From NCBI GenBank assembly GCA_028023455.1, contig JAQFVV010006311.1:3877490-3941489 (forward strand): 64,000 bases of DNA, read 5' to 3'. The notes beneath the pieces were generated by a model. It did not search any database, was not told the DNA's origin, and saw only the letters and a program-made list of their open reading frames with translations. The DNA is from Epiperipatus broadwayi (lineage: Eukaryota; Onychophora; Udeonychophora; Euonychophora; Peripatidae). Position numbers and translations under genes: made by a program. The first letter of the stretch is position 1, and every line of letters starts with the position of its first letter. This document shows, one piece after another, positions 12,602-27,364 of the stretch.

Positions 12602-13184
12602 AGCATTTAGCTTTTTCACTACACGGAATATCCCGCAAATAGTAATAATAATATGACACACATATATATATATATATTTCATTATTTGTCTTCAGCTTTG
12701 TGTGCTCATGCATGTGAGCGCATTTTATATTTTACACTTTAGAACAATTAGCCATAAAGTTTAACCTGTTTGCTCATTTAAATATATATTGTAATGGGGT
12801 GGGGTATATATGGAGGTGATTAGATGGTCATACCTGGGGTGATGGCAAATCATCACTTCCAATATAATTTAAAATAAAATATTAAACAATGAGATAAAAT
12901 ATTAAAGTAATAAAGTATAAGATATTACAGTAAGATTAAGAGATATTAAAGTAATGTTCAAGTATCCTTATGTATATATAAGAAATGTTATATATTCAAG
13001 AGAGCATGATAGATTAGATATCTCTGAGAGATCAGTCCAGTTAGTTAACTCTTTAGAGCAACTATAAATATAATTAATCATACATCAACTGGCATTAAAA
13101 TAAGTATGTCATTCATACTCAAAATAACCATTCATCATCATGAATGATCAACAATACATCACTACAATAAATCAACAGTCAATC

Positions 13185-13255
13185 TTGTGACTGGATTTGA
13201 ACTGCATCTACTGTACACCAGAGCAACTATTTAGCCTTTGCCATCATGGGAAATT
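13185..13255 (-). repeat. Possible tRNA-derived SINE remnant
   Basis: On the minus strand GCAGTTCAAATCC matches a Pol III B box, with GGCTAAATAGTTGCTCT about 30 nt upstream as a degenerate A-box region. No intact tRNA fold can be drawn; it is probably a decayed SINE head. Confidence 0.3.
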
Positions 13256-13967
13256 ATTTTAACATTAATTTGGATGCACCAACTAAGTTCTCATCCAGCT
13301 GGATACATAATAATAAAAAATGGTGCTGGGACATTAAAACATGCTGATCATTATCAATGCTCTGACCACTTAGTACTATTAATGTACTGGCCAACTATAA
13401 ACTTAATTTCTAATAGACTAAACTAAATTAAATGTAGTGCAGGAGTTTTAAATAATATAATCTTATGTGCCAACCAGGATATATCAATCATACCCTTAAG
13501 TACTAATATACATCCCCCTTCATATAATCAGACCATTATGCATGAATCTAACTCAGTAAACATGAGATCTATAACTGCTACAGTGATCAAGAGACAATGA
13601 TGCAATACATAATATTCTAAAATTTTATAAGTAAGTTTCCTGGAATAATTTTAAAAATGAAATACAAGTTTATTAATAACAATAAAAATGATATTAAGGT
13701 CCCTAGAATAAAGTTATACATATATGCACCTGATTTTGATTAACATACAATAATAAAAAAATTATCACATTGTGATTTACATAAATGGGATTTACAGTAT
13801 TCAAGTCATTACACTGATTTACATATATGTTCCAATAGGTATGTTTAAAATCCAGTCAGCACATAGATATGTGGATTAACATAAAATGAACATGTTTAAA
13901 TTGATTAATAATAAAAATAATGATTAAAATTTTATATATATGTCCTTTTTGGTTTGTTTTTTGAAAA

Positions 13968-14385
13968 AAGGTAATACAAATAAAATGTAATAAAATTGAC
14001 TTTAAAAATCGAAGTTTTACTATATCAGTGGTAAAGATGTGTTTGTGTATTGTTTTTGTTGTTGTAATTTGTTTGTTGGTTAAAAAGCTGTTTCCAAAAC
14101 AAAATATTGTGCTTCTATGACATAAATCAATCACAAAAAAAAGAAAATGAAAATTGATAAAGTCAAAAGTTTTGGTCTTATTTTATTTTGAAGTGGAGAG
14201 GGGTGGGGCTGGTGGTTGAAAAAAAAGTTTATCATCACTGAGACAAAAGTTAGGAAAAAGTTATTTTCGGTTTGTTGTTTTATTTTAAAAAAAGGTAATA
14301 CAAATAAAATGTAATAAAAATTTGTTTTAAAAATAATAAAACTTTGACTATATCAGTGGTAAAGATATGTTTGTGTAAGGACAAA
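13968..14385. repeat. Direct duplication ~320 bp apart
   Basis: Two segments of about 95 bp share GGTAATACAAATAAAATG and the downstream ACTATATCAGTGGTAAAG with minor differences; each is preceded by a TTTGTTTTTT-like tract. Likely a local tandem duplication. Confidence 0.6.
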
Positions 14386-15295
14386 ATTAAAGACATAATA
14401 CAAAAATAAAAGGAGAAAAAATATTAAAGATGTAGTAAAAAGAAAAAATCACTGGCAGTCCAGTAATGTTTGATTATTTTTGCAAAGCAACAATGTCATC
14501 AAGTGGCCATGCCCTGCTAATAGACTAGTATCAAAATATATAATACTAGATAAATTATTAAAGCAGTGATCAGATTGTAACTAGAAATATTAAATATCAT
14601 TGCTTGTTTTTAGCCATTTTATTTTATATTGTTATTATATGCCTCTAAAAGTGTATAATTTAACAAAAAAGTTCTTTGGTCCTTCCTAAACCAGTAAATT
14701 TACAACTATCAAAGTATTAAACTAAATATTATTTTATTTATTTATTTTTAAAGTTCCCACTATAATTAATAATACATCTAATCATTACTCAAATAATAAA
14801 TTTATTAAAGTGTTTTATGATTACATGTAAAAATTGTTCAACTATATTACCATTCATGCATGCTCTCATATGTGTTTTAATATTATGTTAAAACCTTATA
14901 TTATGATTAAATGGGTTTAAATCATCTATCTATAATAATAAATTCATTATTTTACAAAAATATTTATTTCTGTTGTAGAAAATTATCTTTGTATTCTGTC
15001 TGTTAATGTTTCAAAATTAACTTAATGTGTATATATGTATCTTTTTCAATGAAAGTTTAGTTGCAATTAAACAAAATTTGATGCATATAATTTTTAAGAC
15101 ACTGTGTATTTATAAAATCTGCATGGGAAAGCATCTTAGGTAAACTTAATAATTTGCTTAAGTAGGTAGAAATATCAATAATATTAATAGCACTTCCAAT
15201 CAGTTATTATTTGCAACAATAACAACAGTAATAATCAATAATATTTGCTTTATTGATAAGCCAACAAACTTAATTTAGACATTAAAGATATTATT

Positions 15296-15299
<4 letters not shown>

Positions 15300-15332
<33 letters not shown>

Positions 15333-17060
15333 GGTTGGGGAATAGTGGAAAGTTGTTGTAGTCTTACTGTATCTGCTGAACAGGACATCACCAGGCTATT
15401 GGAACCTGGAAAATTTATATAATAGGCAGATATATAAGTTAAGATCCCACTTTATTTTATATTTCGATCATTAGCCCCAGGCACTAGCTCGCAGAGCAAC
15501 AGAGATAATGTATACTTTCTTATTAAAATATATTTTCAATATAAAAAAGAATAAAAGAAGCCACTGCCAGTAATAACACACACTAACATTTATTAAACAT
15601 ACATAAAATTTAGCATTATTATTTTAGTATATTTACTTTAAATTTTTTATAAAACATTATAATTTTACTTTAGATTTTAATTTACAATTTTAATTTACAA
15701 TTTAACTTTTTATTTTAGAAGTTCGCATAGATGAGTTTAATATTTTATTAGAGTGTCAAGTATGGATAGACTACATAGATTGCATTTGAAAGGAAAATAT
15801 TCTATCCCTTATTTAACCTTAGGCCAAAAGTCCGCAGTCAAACTAATGTCAGTCTCTCTGATATATCGATGTATTCAATGCAGCATGAATATGACAGCAC
15901 AATACCATACTGTCAGGAATGCACATCTGAACAGCATGGTTAAGAGAAGAAATTGTCTCTTGTCCAGTACAGGAATGTTATATCTGTCTGACAAGAAGAA
16001 CAATAAAAAAACTCCATAGGAAAGGTTTGTGGTCCTTTTTACTGACTTACGATCCCATTCCATAGGCAAATGGGATGATCCATGGAGCAGGGAATACCAT
16101 CTGTCTCTAATGGCCAATGAGAAATAGGCTTATTTCGCCCAAGTGTGGCATATAATATGATCCTGCAAGTAGCGAATCTTCATGCTACATTTACTAATTA
16201 CACCAATACATCTAATCTTTGACCAAATTTAACTACAAAACAAATAACCCAAGATTAACCCTCCCTTAATTAAAGTAATATAACTTTACAAATCTATGCA
16301 GCCATACACACCCGACTTAAATTTAACATTTATTAAAAGTTGTTTAACAAAAAAAAATCATAATAAAAACTTAAAAGAACTAAAAAAATAACTTAATGGA
16401 AATGATTTAAAAAAAATACATCAAATAAAATTAATTATTAATAATAATTTACGTTGGTCAGATAGGATTCTATTTCTATTAAATACTGAAAAGGTTTTGG
16501 AATTAAAGTTCTTACTGTTTTGAAAATGTTCATTAGTTATATAGTTCTTACTGTTTCAAAAAGTCAGTAATTTCTAATTGCTTGTAATTTGGAAGGTGTT
16601 AATTCCCATGACACCCTGAGGAGATCGGTATACAGTTAGCTGTTGGTCCTTTATTGTAGCTGGTATTTTATTGCCGGGCCCAGAAGTCCTATAGTCTGCA
16701 ATATGGGAAAACAATTGGTCATTTCTCTTTCTCTTTTAAAAACAAACTGAAGGGATTGAAGAGTGCATCTTTTCAATCCCTTCTCCTTAAACTCTCTCCA
16801 CACTAACACATATAGCACCTCTCTTTCACATCTCTTTTCTTTTTTTCCAAACTTTTCTTTTTATAGTAAACTTTGTGGATCGAATGGACACTATGTCATG
16901 ATGATGATGATCCTTCTGTTGAGGTCCGTTTCCTGAGAGATTTCTTTTATTGGCTATTAGTTTCTATTGTTTTTTCTCTCCTATCTGACCTTTACTTATA
17001 CATTTTGAGATGCCCAAGAGCTAGTTTACTTTAACTAATTGAAAATAATCATTAACATTT
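15300..17060 (-). repeat. Dispersed ~1.6-kb non-coding repeat, copy 1
   Basis: The reverse complement of this stretch aligns along its length with 39650-41290. Shared landmarks include TTGGCCTAAGGTTAAATAAG (as CTTATTTAACCTTAGGCCAA near 15808), ATTCCTGTA(C/T)TGGACAAGAG, TAGTTAAATT, and CATGGGAATT near the other end. No long ORF is conserved, and the two copies differ by many substitutions and indels. A (TA)n tract marks the 15.3-kb end. It is likely a non-autonomous element; class unknown. Confidence 0.7.
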
Positions 17061-20000
17061 TACACAATTGCATTAATTAAATTATATACATTCTTAAAGA
17101 TATATTTTTATCTTTAAATCTTTTAAAGTTTTTCTTCTGAAAATTTAGTTTTAGAATACTTTTTTTAATAAAGTTTTCTTTTAATAATTTTTCATCTGTG
17201 CGATTTTATATATATAAAGTTTAGATGACTTTTAATTTTCAATTTTTAATTCTTAAAATGAAGTTTTTACTTGAGAACTTTTATTTTTAATTTTATTTAT
17301 ATTTATTAGAATGTAATGCCCATTACAATATATTGTAATAATTATTAATACATTTATCTAAAGTGGTCGGTGACAAAATTGTGAATGCAGAAAGTCTGAT
17401 TAAACCTTTAATATCAAACAATATGCATTTCAAGACCAAGAATTTAAATATTTATATATAAAATAAAAAGTACATATTAATACAATGATAGAAAGAATAA
17501 CTTATTACAAATTATTTGATTATGATAGATGTTATGATTTTTAATTATTTGTAATAAACTTTTTCTAAAGTAATACAAATAAATCATATGTTTATCAGTA
17601 TGTTATGCTCTTCAGTAAATATCTAGTTTCAATAAGACCATTAACAACCAAACTTTTGTTTTGCATAATTCAAAAAATGCAAAATCTTAAAAAAGTTCAT
17701 TCATCCTTTAATATTCTTAAAATATATTATTTGCATGGAATTGTGCTAATAAGTAAGTTTGTCTTAACATAAAATATAGACAATTTAACTCGAAAAATGA
17801 TAATGTTCATGTCAATTTGCCATGATTTATACTTAACTTGACAACTTTAGTAAATTTCTAATTATTTATAGCAATATGCTTATTGACATTTATATATGGA
17901 TATAATTTTATATATTCCAACACTCCTGTTAAACTTCCTTTAAACAAATGAAATTCTATAAAAATAATGTCCACATAACTAGTGAAACTGATTAGAATGG
18001 CATGGTCTCTTACCTTCATTTACTAAAAGAGATCATAGTAGAACTTAATTAATGATATTTTCTATTTTTTTAGTAACATATTTTATGAAATGGTATATAC
18101 ATAGTTAAAAAAAGTAAAATGATAGCAATGTAATTTTGCTGACATCAGTTAGCAATTATCCAACTGACTACATTCAATCAATAAAAGATACACGTAAAAA
18201 GTTCCATATGATGAAACAAGTAGAAACAAGTGTGACTTAATTATCCTTCTTCTGAAAATCTTAATGTGATGAGATTTCCAAGATGTTTAGTAAGATTAAT
18301 TATCAACAATTTTGGACTACTCTGCATAGAAATTAATGATCATGAAGTACGTGTTATTTTAGTAAGAACTGATGTCATTATAAAGTGAATTTAGATATGG
18401 CAATATCTATTATTTTTTATAATTAACCATCTTGTACTACTTAGCATTCTAACAGATTTCATGGTTCTCATTTGCTTTAAGCTTTCACTTTAATATTAAA
18501 CCATTATTATTTATCAGAAATATAATAAATTTGACCTCATTTGATAGATATTTTTGTTTAGAAATTAAATTTTAAAATATCACATTTGAGTTTCAGAATT
18601 ATTTTAAAAAGTAGATTTTAGTCAAAATAAAGCATTGTTTCATCATCAAATTTTAGGTGGAGCAGATTCAATTAGCAAAATAAATGAAATCTTTGTTTGA
18701 TGTTTGATTTAAAAATCTGAACACATTATTTTTAATATCTAGTAAATCTATCAATTTATGTTTTAAAGTTCAAACTTTTTTTGGAATTTTTATGATATTG
18801 GAAAATGTTATAATAGGCTTTTTAATGTTGTATTTCCCGTGATAGTAATCTCTATGGTAACAATATTCAGAGGAATATATTCTTTTATATATTTAAAAAT
18901 AAAACATTTCTATAAAAATAAATATGTAATAATATATATTTTTGTTTTCTGCAATATCTGAATCTAGATGGATATGTAAGAGCCCAGGTCAGTAACATGA
19001 ACTGGGCCAAAATGATTGATAGGTTTGAGTGTGAGTTATAGCAATCAATAACTATAAGTATTTATATAAGGAAATACATGAATATGGCAATTGGAGTTAA
19101 TAAGTTTATATATACATATATATGAGAGGATCAATAGATGAATACAAATTATTATACAAAATCTGATTAATACATAAATTATATCACTATAAACTATACA
19201 TGATAATACATTATATATCAAAACCCAAAGGTTTATATAAATTATAATCAAGAAATGTGTGACCTGTATTATTATCCCTAGGTCTATCTTGGGCTTGGAG
19301 GTAGACCTCTCCACAAAATGAGCTGAGTGTGATAAAAAGTGATTTATAGCACACTGGAACATGCATACATTCTTGGTACTTCATCTCACAAGTCTGTACC
19401 TAGTTTTTTCCTGCTATTCTGGGTGTTACAGTGTCTATTCTCATTGGTCATCCCATGATATGAGGTTCAAAGTGGCCAGTTTGATTATCTACTTTTTAAT
19501 CGCATAATAACTTAATTGTCAAATTTCCAGAGGTAATTTTTGACTTAGTTTTTTCTGTTATCACCGACTAATCAGTTATGTACATTTCACTACTTTGATG
19601 TTATTTTATGGCTACTAATTATTTCTAAATCTAATCAGTCTTTACTTCATTTAATTAGCAACCATTGTTATCTCATTTTACAATATTAATAGTTAATGTG
19701 AATGCTTTTAGTACTCACAAACAAAATTTTATAATAATTACATTATTAGATATGAATACACACACATACTCAGCAATTCCCAATAACTATGACCCAATTA
19801 GTATACAAAAATGATTATAAACTTTTCAAAAAATCATGGTAAAATTTTCTCGAAGTAATTTTGCAAAGTTTGAGATCATAGGCCATCAATGGAAACTTTT
19901 ATGACCTGCTTATACAATTATACTAACATCTTTTCAATTTTTTTTAAAGTAAAATATTAGAAAAAATATATACATGAATTTTAAAACTGTAAAAAAAAAT

Positions 20001-23000
20001 TCTCAGTAGAGGGCAAAAAATGCAAATACAGTTTCTTGACTTCCAGCCAAGAAAGTTTCATAATTAAAAATGCAATAGTTAAGCAATCTAAAGTAAATCA
20101 ATTTTTCTTTGGCTCAAAATGTTATAGCTGAAGCAAATTTAGATATTGATAACTATCATAGGCATAATGGAGAGGTTTCTTTCTTCTTTATAAAGTAAAG
20201 CTGAAGAAAGAAACCATTTTCTTATGCAAATTTGAATTAAAAATACAAAGGATAAATCAATATAACAATGATAACTATGAGAATGAAATTTTATTTGGCA
20301 TGGATGTAAACAATTGAAATTTCTAAGATAGTGTGACTAAATAATCATTTTTAATAATTTAAAAGATTAACCAATCACTACAAAATCACTAATTTTGAGA
20401 TATTTCACAGCATAATAATGGCACTTTATTGCCTTGGTTTTTTTTACTATTGGCTGTTTTGCAATAGAAAGAAATGCATAGTATTACTGATTAGTAGATT
20501 ATTTGACTTGAGTGTTTTCTGAGCAGGCTTTTTTGTATTAGTATTGGGGGGAGGGGGTATAATTTTTAGTAATATAGTTATCTATTTAAGGTTACTTATG
20601 CAACATATTTGTAAAATATTTATTTTAAATCAAAAAACTGTGATTACAATTACATTTTATTTTTAAATGTTTGTTTTTAAAAAGATAAGTTATAAAAATA
20701 TATTTATGATAAAGCAGAAGTTGTTTTACTAGCAAAAGACCAATAAAGAATCTTTTTATCTTCTTCGCAAAGTATATTATCCAATTACCTTTCTTTATGC
20801 ATTGATAAAATTATAAAAAGAAAACCCCCAGATTGTTGAGCAATCAAAACTGTCAAATGGATTAATTTTAATTTAATAAAATAAGCATTGGAAAAATAAA
20901 AAGAAAGGTGGATTTGTTTGAGATTTTTTTAAAGAAATTTTTTCGTGAAATTTTAATAATAAGTGTAATTTTTATTTTTAAAATATATTTTCATTTTTTG
21001 GGGGGGCATCATAAATAAAATTTGTTTCTATTTTAAAAATGGAATTATTCATTCAATACTTTTTATGAATAGATAAGGTTGTGCTCCAATACAAAAAAAG
21101 AACATTGTTACCATTATGTATTCAGTTTAATAATTAATTTTTTTATTTTGCAAAGTTCAAATCTTATCTTTTAAAATGCCTTTAGTTTTAAACTTATATT
21201 TGTAATAAATAATGCAAAGATTATCAAAATATGATATGGAACAAAAATTTAATTGTAAAAATAAAATATTGCAAATATGACTAAAATTGTTACCAGGAAT
21301 TTTTAACTAAAAATGGAATGAGTTGAACTTTTATAGAGTTAATATATTATCATGAATTAAATTTGCTTCTCAGATAAGTTTTTATATTATAGGCAAAAAT
21401 GAGCTCATTTTTTGTCTGTTTAGAAATTAGATAGTAATGCTGTGAGATGATATGTTTTATCAGTTTACACAAATTTAATACATTTTATGATACTCAAGCA
21501 GCTATTTTTCATATCTGAATATCATAAGTGATCACGTTTACTAATATAATTTCTTCAACTTATGTTGAAAGTGCATACATTTTACTCTTCTTAATTTGAT
21601 GTGCAGTATTTTGCATAATAAATTATTTTGTAAGCATAATGCTAAAGTTTTAACAATATTTTAAAACTTACTTAAAGTTAATCTTGACTTAAAAATATCA
21701 AAACAATTAAAGAATAAAGTTTTTTGATAATAATATTAGTCTATTATGTAATTCTAAAAGAAACAAATCTTTGAAAAATTATATATTCATGGCATATTTA
21801 ATTGTGACAAAAGTCAGACATTTAATTATTTATTTTATTTAAAAAATAAAAATGCAGTTCAGTAAGTTTTTTCTTATTCTTATTTTGTTTAGTGAATGAA
21901 AAATATATGTAAATGTATGTTCTCAATTTATTATTAATAACTATATTATTTTTAAAAAAATTGTTTATATTATAATTTTATTTACCATTCATGAAATACA
22001 TATAAAAAGCATTTAAGTTATACATGTGAGTGTATTAAAAATACTGTGTACTACCTTTGTGAGAATTCTTATATTAATTTTTGCTCAAAAACACACTTTA
22101 GGGCTTATTCTCAGGGAATGTCTTATTTTTTTTCATGCACAAGTCTATATTTATTTATGTATAAGAATCTACATTTGTTTAAAACAATAATTAAAGAATT
22201 ACAAGATATAGGACAAAAAATTGCAGGAAACAAAATTCTGAAATCATTTTTTTATTTCACACAAGTGAATAATTATAAGTAGGTCTATTACAACACACAA
22301 TGTAGTTATAATAACAAAGTTAGTAATTCCAAAATGCAAGCCTTTCTAGTTCATTTTCGTTTTAAAAAAATCTAATGAACTTGACAATATAGTAAAAATT
22401 TTCCAATTACTAGAGGTTCAGACGTGTGTTGTGTCTGCATTCTGATTGGCTATTTGGCAGGCTTACGATCATACAATCATAGAACTTTGTTACATTGCCA
22501 CAGAGGTGCTGCTGCGATTTTACCAAATATACAGACAAAGAAATAACATATGTACAGTATTTTCTTTCTCTTTCTAACTGGATTTATATTACAAACATCC
22601 TAAAAAATCATGCTAGGTTAATTGTTGTTAAATAAACAATATGATTTTATTCCCTTGAAAGTTCATTAACAAAACAGAGCCATTACACATTATGTATGAT
22701 GAATGTGAAGAATGCTTAAAATGAAACGAAATTAAAATTTCTGGATTTTTAATATTGTGTCTACATTAAAAAATTTTATAATGCAAAGCATTTGGGAATA
22801 AATCAGATTTTAAATAAGGAAAGGAAAACTTCCAGGGAGTTTTTAAATCACCTATTGTCTAAACATACTATATATTTCTTTTGAGTGTTCAAGGATGTTA
22901 ATTGTTTTAATAAAATTATTAAAATGTATACTTAAAGACTCCCTAGAGAATATTGATTCAAAATACTTTCAGTTAGTTGTTTGAATCAGTGGTAAATGAA

Positions 23001-23454
23001 TGGTTATTCTCAGTCATCATTGTCTAAATCTAATTTCTTTACAACTCCTTGAGCTGCAGGCATAAGTGGATTTGTTTATATATGTGCATAAATTATACAT
23101 TATATATACCAGTTTTTTGCTTCTAACTTTATATGTTTGTATCTCATGGCCATTTTTATTGTATGCAATTTATACTAAATATTAATAACCAAATTTGTAA
23201 TATTCTAATGTGAATCTTTATTATATTACAATTTTCTTGTTTTGTATGTATTTTTATATATTTGTTTATTTTTTTAATATGAAAAACATAAAAGTTGAAT
23301 TATTTCTTTTATATTATTTATTTAGATCACAGATATTTAAAAATTCCTTCTATTTTTTTATGAAACTTAAAATATACCACTGTACATTAAATCCATTACA
23401 AAAGATTTTACTATAATTTTTTTACTGTATAAAATATTCATCAAACAAACGTAC
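17061..23454. other. Intronic AT-rich stretch
   Basis: Mostly low-complexity AT-rich sequence. A segment 18975-19430 begins TGTAAGAG and ends GTGTTACA, with somewhat higher GC (GAGCCCAGG, TGAACTGGGCC), so a solo LTR is conceivable, but no target duplication is visible. The segment 22400-22550 is also less AT-biased but unassigned. Confidence 0.4.
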
Positions 23455-23620
23455 CACTTCTCTGTTTTGTGGCCAATCTGGGAACGGAACAACTGACTTA
23501 TAGTTTACATCTGAAGATAACTCCATCGCATAAAATAGCTGCCAACAGACTAAAGAAAAACTGTAGATATCACTAGCAGTAGAATAAAAAGCAGGTTTTT
23601 CCAGGATTTCAACTGAAGCC
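23455..23620 (-). CDS. Pseudokinase exon: APE region, alphaF and start of alphaG
   Basis: A 166-nt exon, entering in phase 2 and leaving in phase 0, with acceptor CTGTTTTAG and a G|GTACGT donor. One nucleotide completes the Trp codon, followed by ASVEIL, which stands where (M)APEIL is expected, so Pro is Val. SDIYSFSLVCWQLF (residues 16-29) is a clear alphaF motif with the structural Asp kept. The exon ends with PFPDWPQNREV, matching the P(F/Y)...N.EV segment leading into alphaG of tyrosine kinases. Read-through would hit a stop 11 codons later, so splicing is required. Confidence 0.92.
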
Positions 23621-24719
23621 CTAAAACAGACATATAATGAAGCTTAGATGAGTTGTATTTATTAATTACAAATTTTAAAACTTGAGTTTTCATTACATAT
23701 TCAGAGAATATTTAAACTAATGCTCTGCTTTGACCCTCTGAATATTAAAATGGTGATTCTTATCATTTAGTCTATAAATATATATAATCAATAGATCGAA
23801 TTCATTCTTTTATTTAAAATCACGTAAGCAAACTAATCATATCTAAGAACAAATGCTAAAAAGACAGGTGCTATTGTCTGTCTTTAAAAGAGTTTATTTA
23901 CGTATACAACTTATCGGAAGTTTCAATTATTTCCTGTTCATTTACATATAATCGGAGTTATTTATTTACCTATATATAAATTGAAATGACTGGTTTTCAC
24001 GGGTAAAAGATGCTTTATGAAATATGTTTTCGGGAATAATTTTAAATAAAATAAAATTAAACTTATGGAAATGTCGGTAGATTTATTTTTATTTTATTAA
24101 ACACGGTTTTTCCTGAAAACATGTTTCATAATATATATATATAACCAGTTGTAATAGCTAACTGAAATTCAGATATAAAGGTAAATTGATCATATTACCA
24201 AATGCTAAATTATTTAGCAGTGCTCTCGCTGACACTGAATAAAGCAGTACATGTAAAAACATCAATTTCTTACTTTACCCATAAGCTGAAAAGTTACGTA
24301 TAGTGAATAATTTATGTTTTGGCACTACATGGATATTTTATATATGAATTTTAGATAGCAATTGCAACTGTTTTTATTTATTGTATAGTTATAGTTGGAA
24401 GTTTTTTAATGTTTAAAAATTATTGTATTAGTACGACTTTGATAATATAAAATGTTAGTTTATTAGCTATAGAGATATTTGCTGATTTAGTTTAGTGTTG
24501 CTTGTGTATATAGGTTTAAATTTCAATATTCTTAACTATTTGTATCTTATAGATACTTTATGTATGTCTAACAGGGAGTGTTTGTGGACTAATTTAGCAT
24601 TTGGCAATATGGATGTTATATGTGTTTCAACATTATTAGCAAATAATATATTCACTGTGATAAATTTAAAATATTATACTAAATATATTTATATACATAA
24701 ATAGTTCTGTATTTTGTGA

Positions 24720-24960
24720 AAAAATGCATATTGGGATTCCAAAAAGAAGTGATAAAATGAAAGAATGAACAGGTATCACTGACATTGCTGAAAGGTTTAA
24801 AAAGCAAAAATAGATAAGGGTTAACATGTCACTAAAAGAAATGACAATTGAATAGATCAGAAAAAGACTATAAAATCTATGAGAGATGAAAAGAAGTATG
24901 AAGCAAAATAATAGACCAGAGGAACTGAATGTAACGGAAACTTTATTTGCATTCAACTGT
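24720..24960 (+). pseudogene. Possible decayed LINE 3' coding fragment
   Basis: A stop-riddled frame reads GIPKRSDKMKE, then TGITDIAERFKKQK, resembling the GVTRRDRKRN...TGVTDLIEKIKRLK segment in the C-terminus of the RTE element at 58.9 kb. The similarity is short. Confidence 0.3.
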
Positions 24961-25339
24961 TAATGGTTGAGAATTATGTGTTTATCTTAATGTTTAATTG
25001 TTTAATATTTAAGAAGATAGTTTTGTGATTATTACATATCCATGCCAGTAGTTTCTTATTTAATAAATCATGTGACAAATTATCATCGAAGATTTTTAGT
25101 AATAAAAGATTGTTTAATGTAAAATCAACAAACTTTTCTATATCAAGTATACTTGAATTACATACAGCAATATCGTTAGTGCTAGTTTGTTAGTGACTTT
25201 TCCAGTTTAACTGAATGAATTTTTGAAGTTTGTTCTTTTTTTATACCCATAGCTGATCGTAAGATTAAACAAAATACATTACAAATAATATTGCATTAGA
25301 TTACGATTATGAATAAAATAATTGTCATTTGAATGTACA

Positions 25340-25453
<114 letters not shown>

Positions 25454-25455
25454 CA

Positions 25456-25815
25456 GATATAGTTTCAACTATCTCAATTAGGTCTTTGAGTTATGATACT
25501 AGGTCTACTTGTGTATATCAGATTCAAACATGTCGTTCTAATATTCTTAAATTTTCTTCTTTATTTAGGTTACCCTCTTTATATAATCAGATTAGGAGTA
25601 ACCTTAATCTGTGTGACATTGATTATAAAAAAATGTGTAATCTTATTAAACTGAAATGTTATGTTTGATTTTGTCTTTTAAATTTTACTTTATTATGTAT
25701 ACATTTATATTTTCATTTTATGCTACGTTTTATTTTCACTTTTATTGTATGTGCAAACTGTAATTGGCTTTATGCTGTTGTTTAGCACTTAAATAAATGA
25801 ATTGAATTGAATTAT
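25456..25815 (+). pseudogene. 3' fragment of a CR1/L2/Jockey-type LINE
   Basis: Immediately after the (ATT)n tract the frame encodes SYDTRSTCVYQIQTCRSN, then FSSLFRLPSLYNQIRSNLN and a stop at 25668. The Y-x-TR...-R.N....S..-LP.LYN pattern is the conserved C-terminal region found after the reverse transcriptase in CR1/L2/Jockey-like LINEs. About 125 bp of 3' UTR follow, ending in TGAATTGAATTGAATTA, a short tandem tail of the kind these elements use. It is 5'-truncated. Confidence 0.6.
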
Positions 25816-26837
25816 AGGTGAACAGGGAAATAGTATTGTTTTTATAAAATTTTTAATATAATCACAAACCCTTTTTGTATTGATTATAATTACATAAGCA
25901 AAGAACGCTTTTAATTTCTTTCCACACAATGTGAAGCAATAAAGTTCACGTCTTAATTCTTTGATTTTGTTTTCTTAAAATATTTTTTTATTGCGAATAT
26001 TTATGCCTATAGTATTTAATTCAGATAAGACACTAGACCTATTATTTGTTTTATGTATTTTCTAATTATTTGAAAATTATATATTTATTTATCTATATAT
26101 CTTTAATAACGTTAGCAAAATTTTGGAATTACTATTTTTATCAACACAAAATACACTCCACCTGTTCAAATGTTATCTTTAATTTGTATATATTCACAAA
26201 GTAATCATTTTTAAGTTTAGGAAAAAAACTATACGTAATACACTGCACACACACACACATATATATATATATAATAGATTATTTCTAAACTAACTATTTT
26301 ATGAAATAGTAGGAATTATAAAATCACTTTCAAAATATCCCAAAATATACTAAATAGATTTAAATATAAGCTATACATGCAGTTAATTATTTTACTTTAT
26401 ATTTCTGTATATTTAAATACGTATATGTGAGAAAATATATGCTATCAGAGTATGCAAACAATTATCAAATACTATGATAATACATCTTAAGATACAAAAC
26501 AATGTTTGCTTTTTTGCTGAGCCAGACTTTTGATACAGTGTGAAATTGTCAAAGCATGAGTACAGTGAGCATTAGCAACTAGAAATAATTCAATTCCCAA
26601 GTATCAAGAAATACATCCATTTGAACAGAGTACATAAGCAATTGTCTATACACTCAAAAGTCACACTAATTAAAGACATATTATCATGTTGGATGAAATC
26701 ATTAAAAAAGTACAACTAGAGCCCATTAAACATCAAATTTGTTTCATCGCCAGAGTTCATAAATGTATCAGAAGATAATAAAATTTGGTTTTTGAAAGTA
26801 CTGACAATGATAGCCATGTCTACTTACCTGCCTGTCA

Positions 26838-27364
<527 letters not shown>

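Larger units (their letters stand above)
10435..12658. repeat. 2.2-kb near-perfect palindrome formed by two PLE copies
   Basis: Positions 10435-11531 are the reverse complement of 11532-12658, with zero spacer (centre AAAA|TTTT at 11531/11532). The arms differ by a roughly 30-bp deletion in the left arm near the centre and a few substitutions. Each arm is a 5'-truncated Penelope-like element in head-to-head arrangement, with the 3' ends (including a hammerhead-like core) facing outward. (TA)n tracts abut both outer ends. Confidence 0.92.
12659..15299. other. Intronic stretch with old repeats
   Basis: It contains a tRNA-like segment (13190-13250) and a duplicated segment of about 95 bp (13968-14060 and 14290-14380, sharing GGTAATACAAATAAAATG and ACTATATCAGTGGTAAAGAT). 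A segment starting TTGTAATGGGGTGGGG (12789) may be the end of a further repeat. No coding exon seen. Confidence 0.45.

Noticed and set aside
18975-19430. Possible solo LTR (TGTAAGAG...GTGTTACA)
   Set aside because: No matching target-site duplication and no second copy in the window.
22467-22511. Minus-strand segment HLCGNVTKFYDCMI with NAGNAG acceptor, considered as the alphaG exon
   Set aside because: The exon at 7144-7286 continues the same frame with a far better match (CPN...CW...RPSF); including this segment would disrupt the normal spacing.
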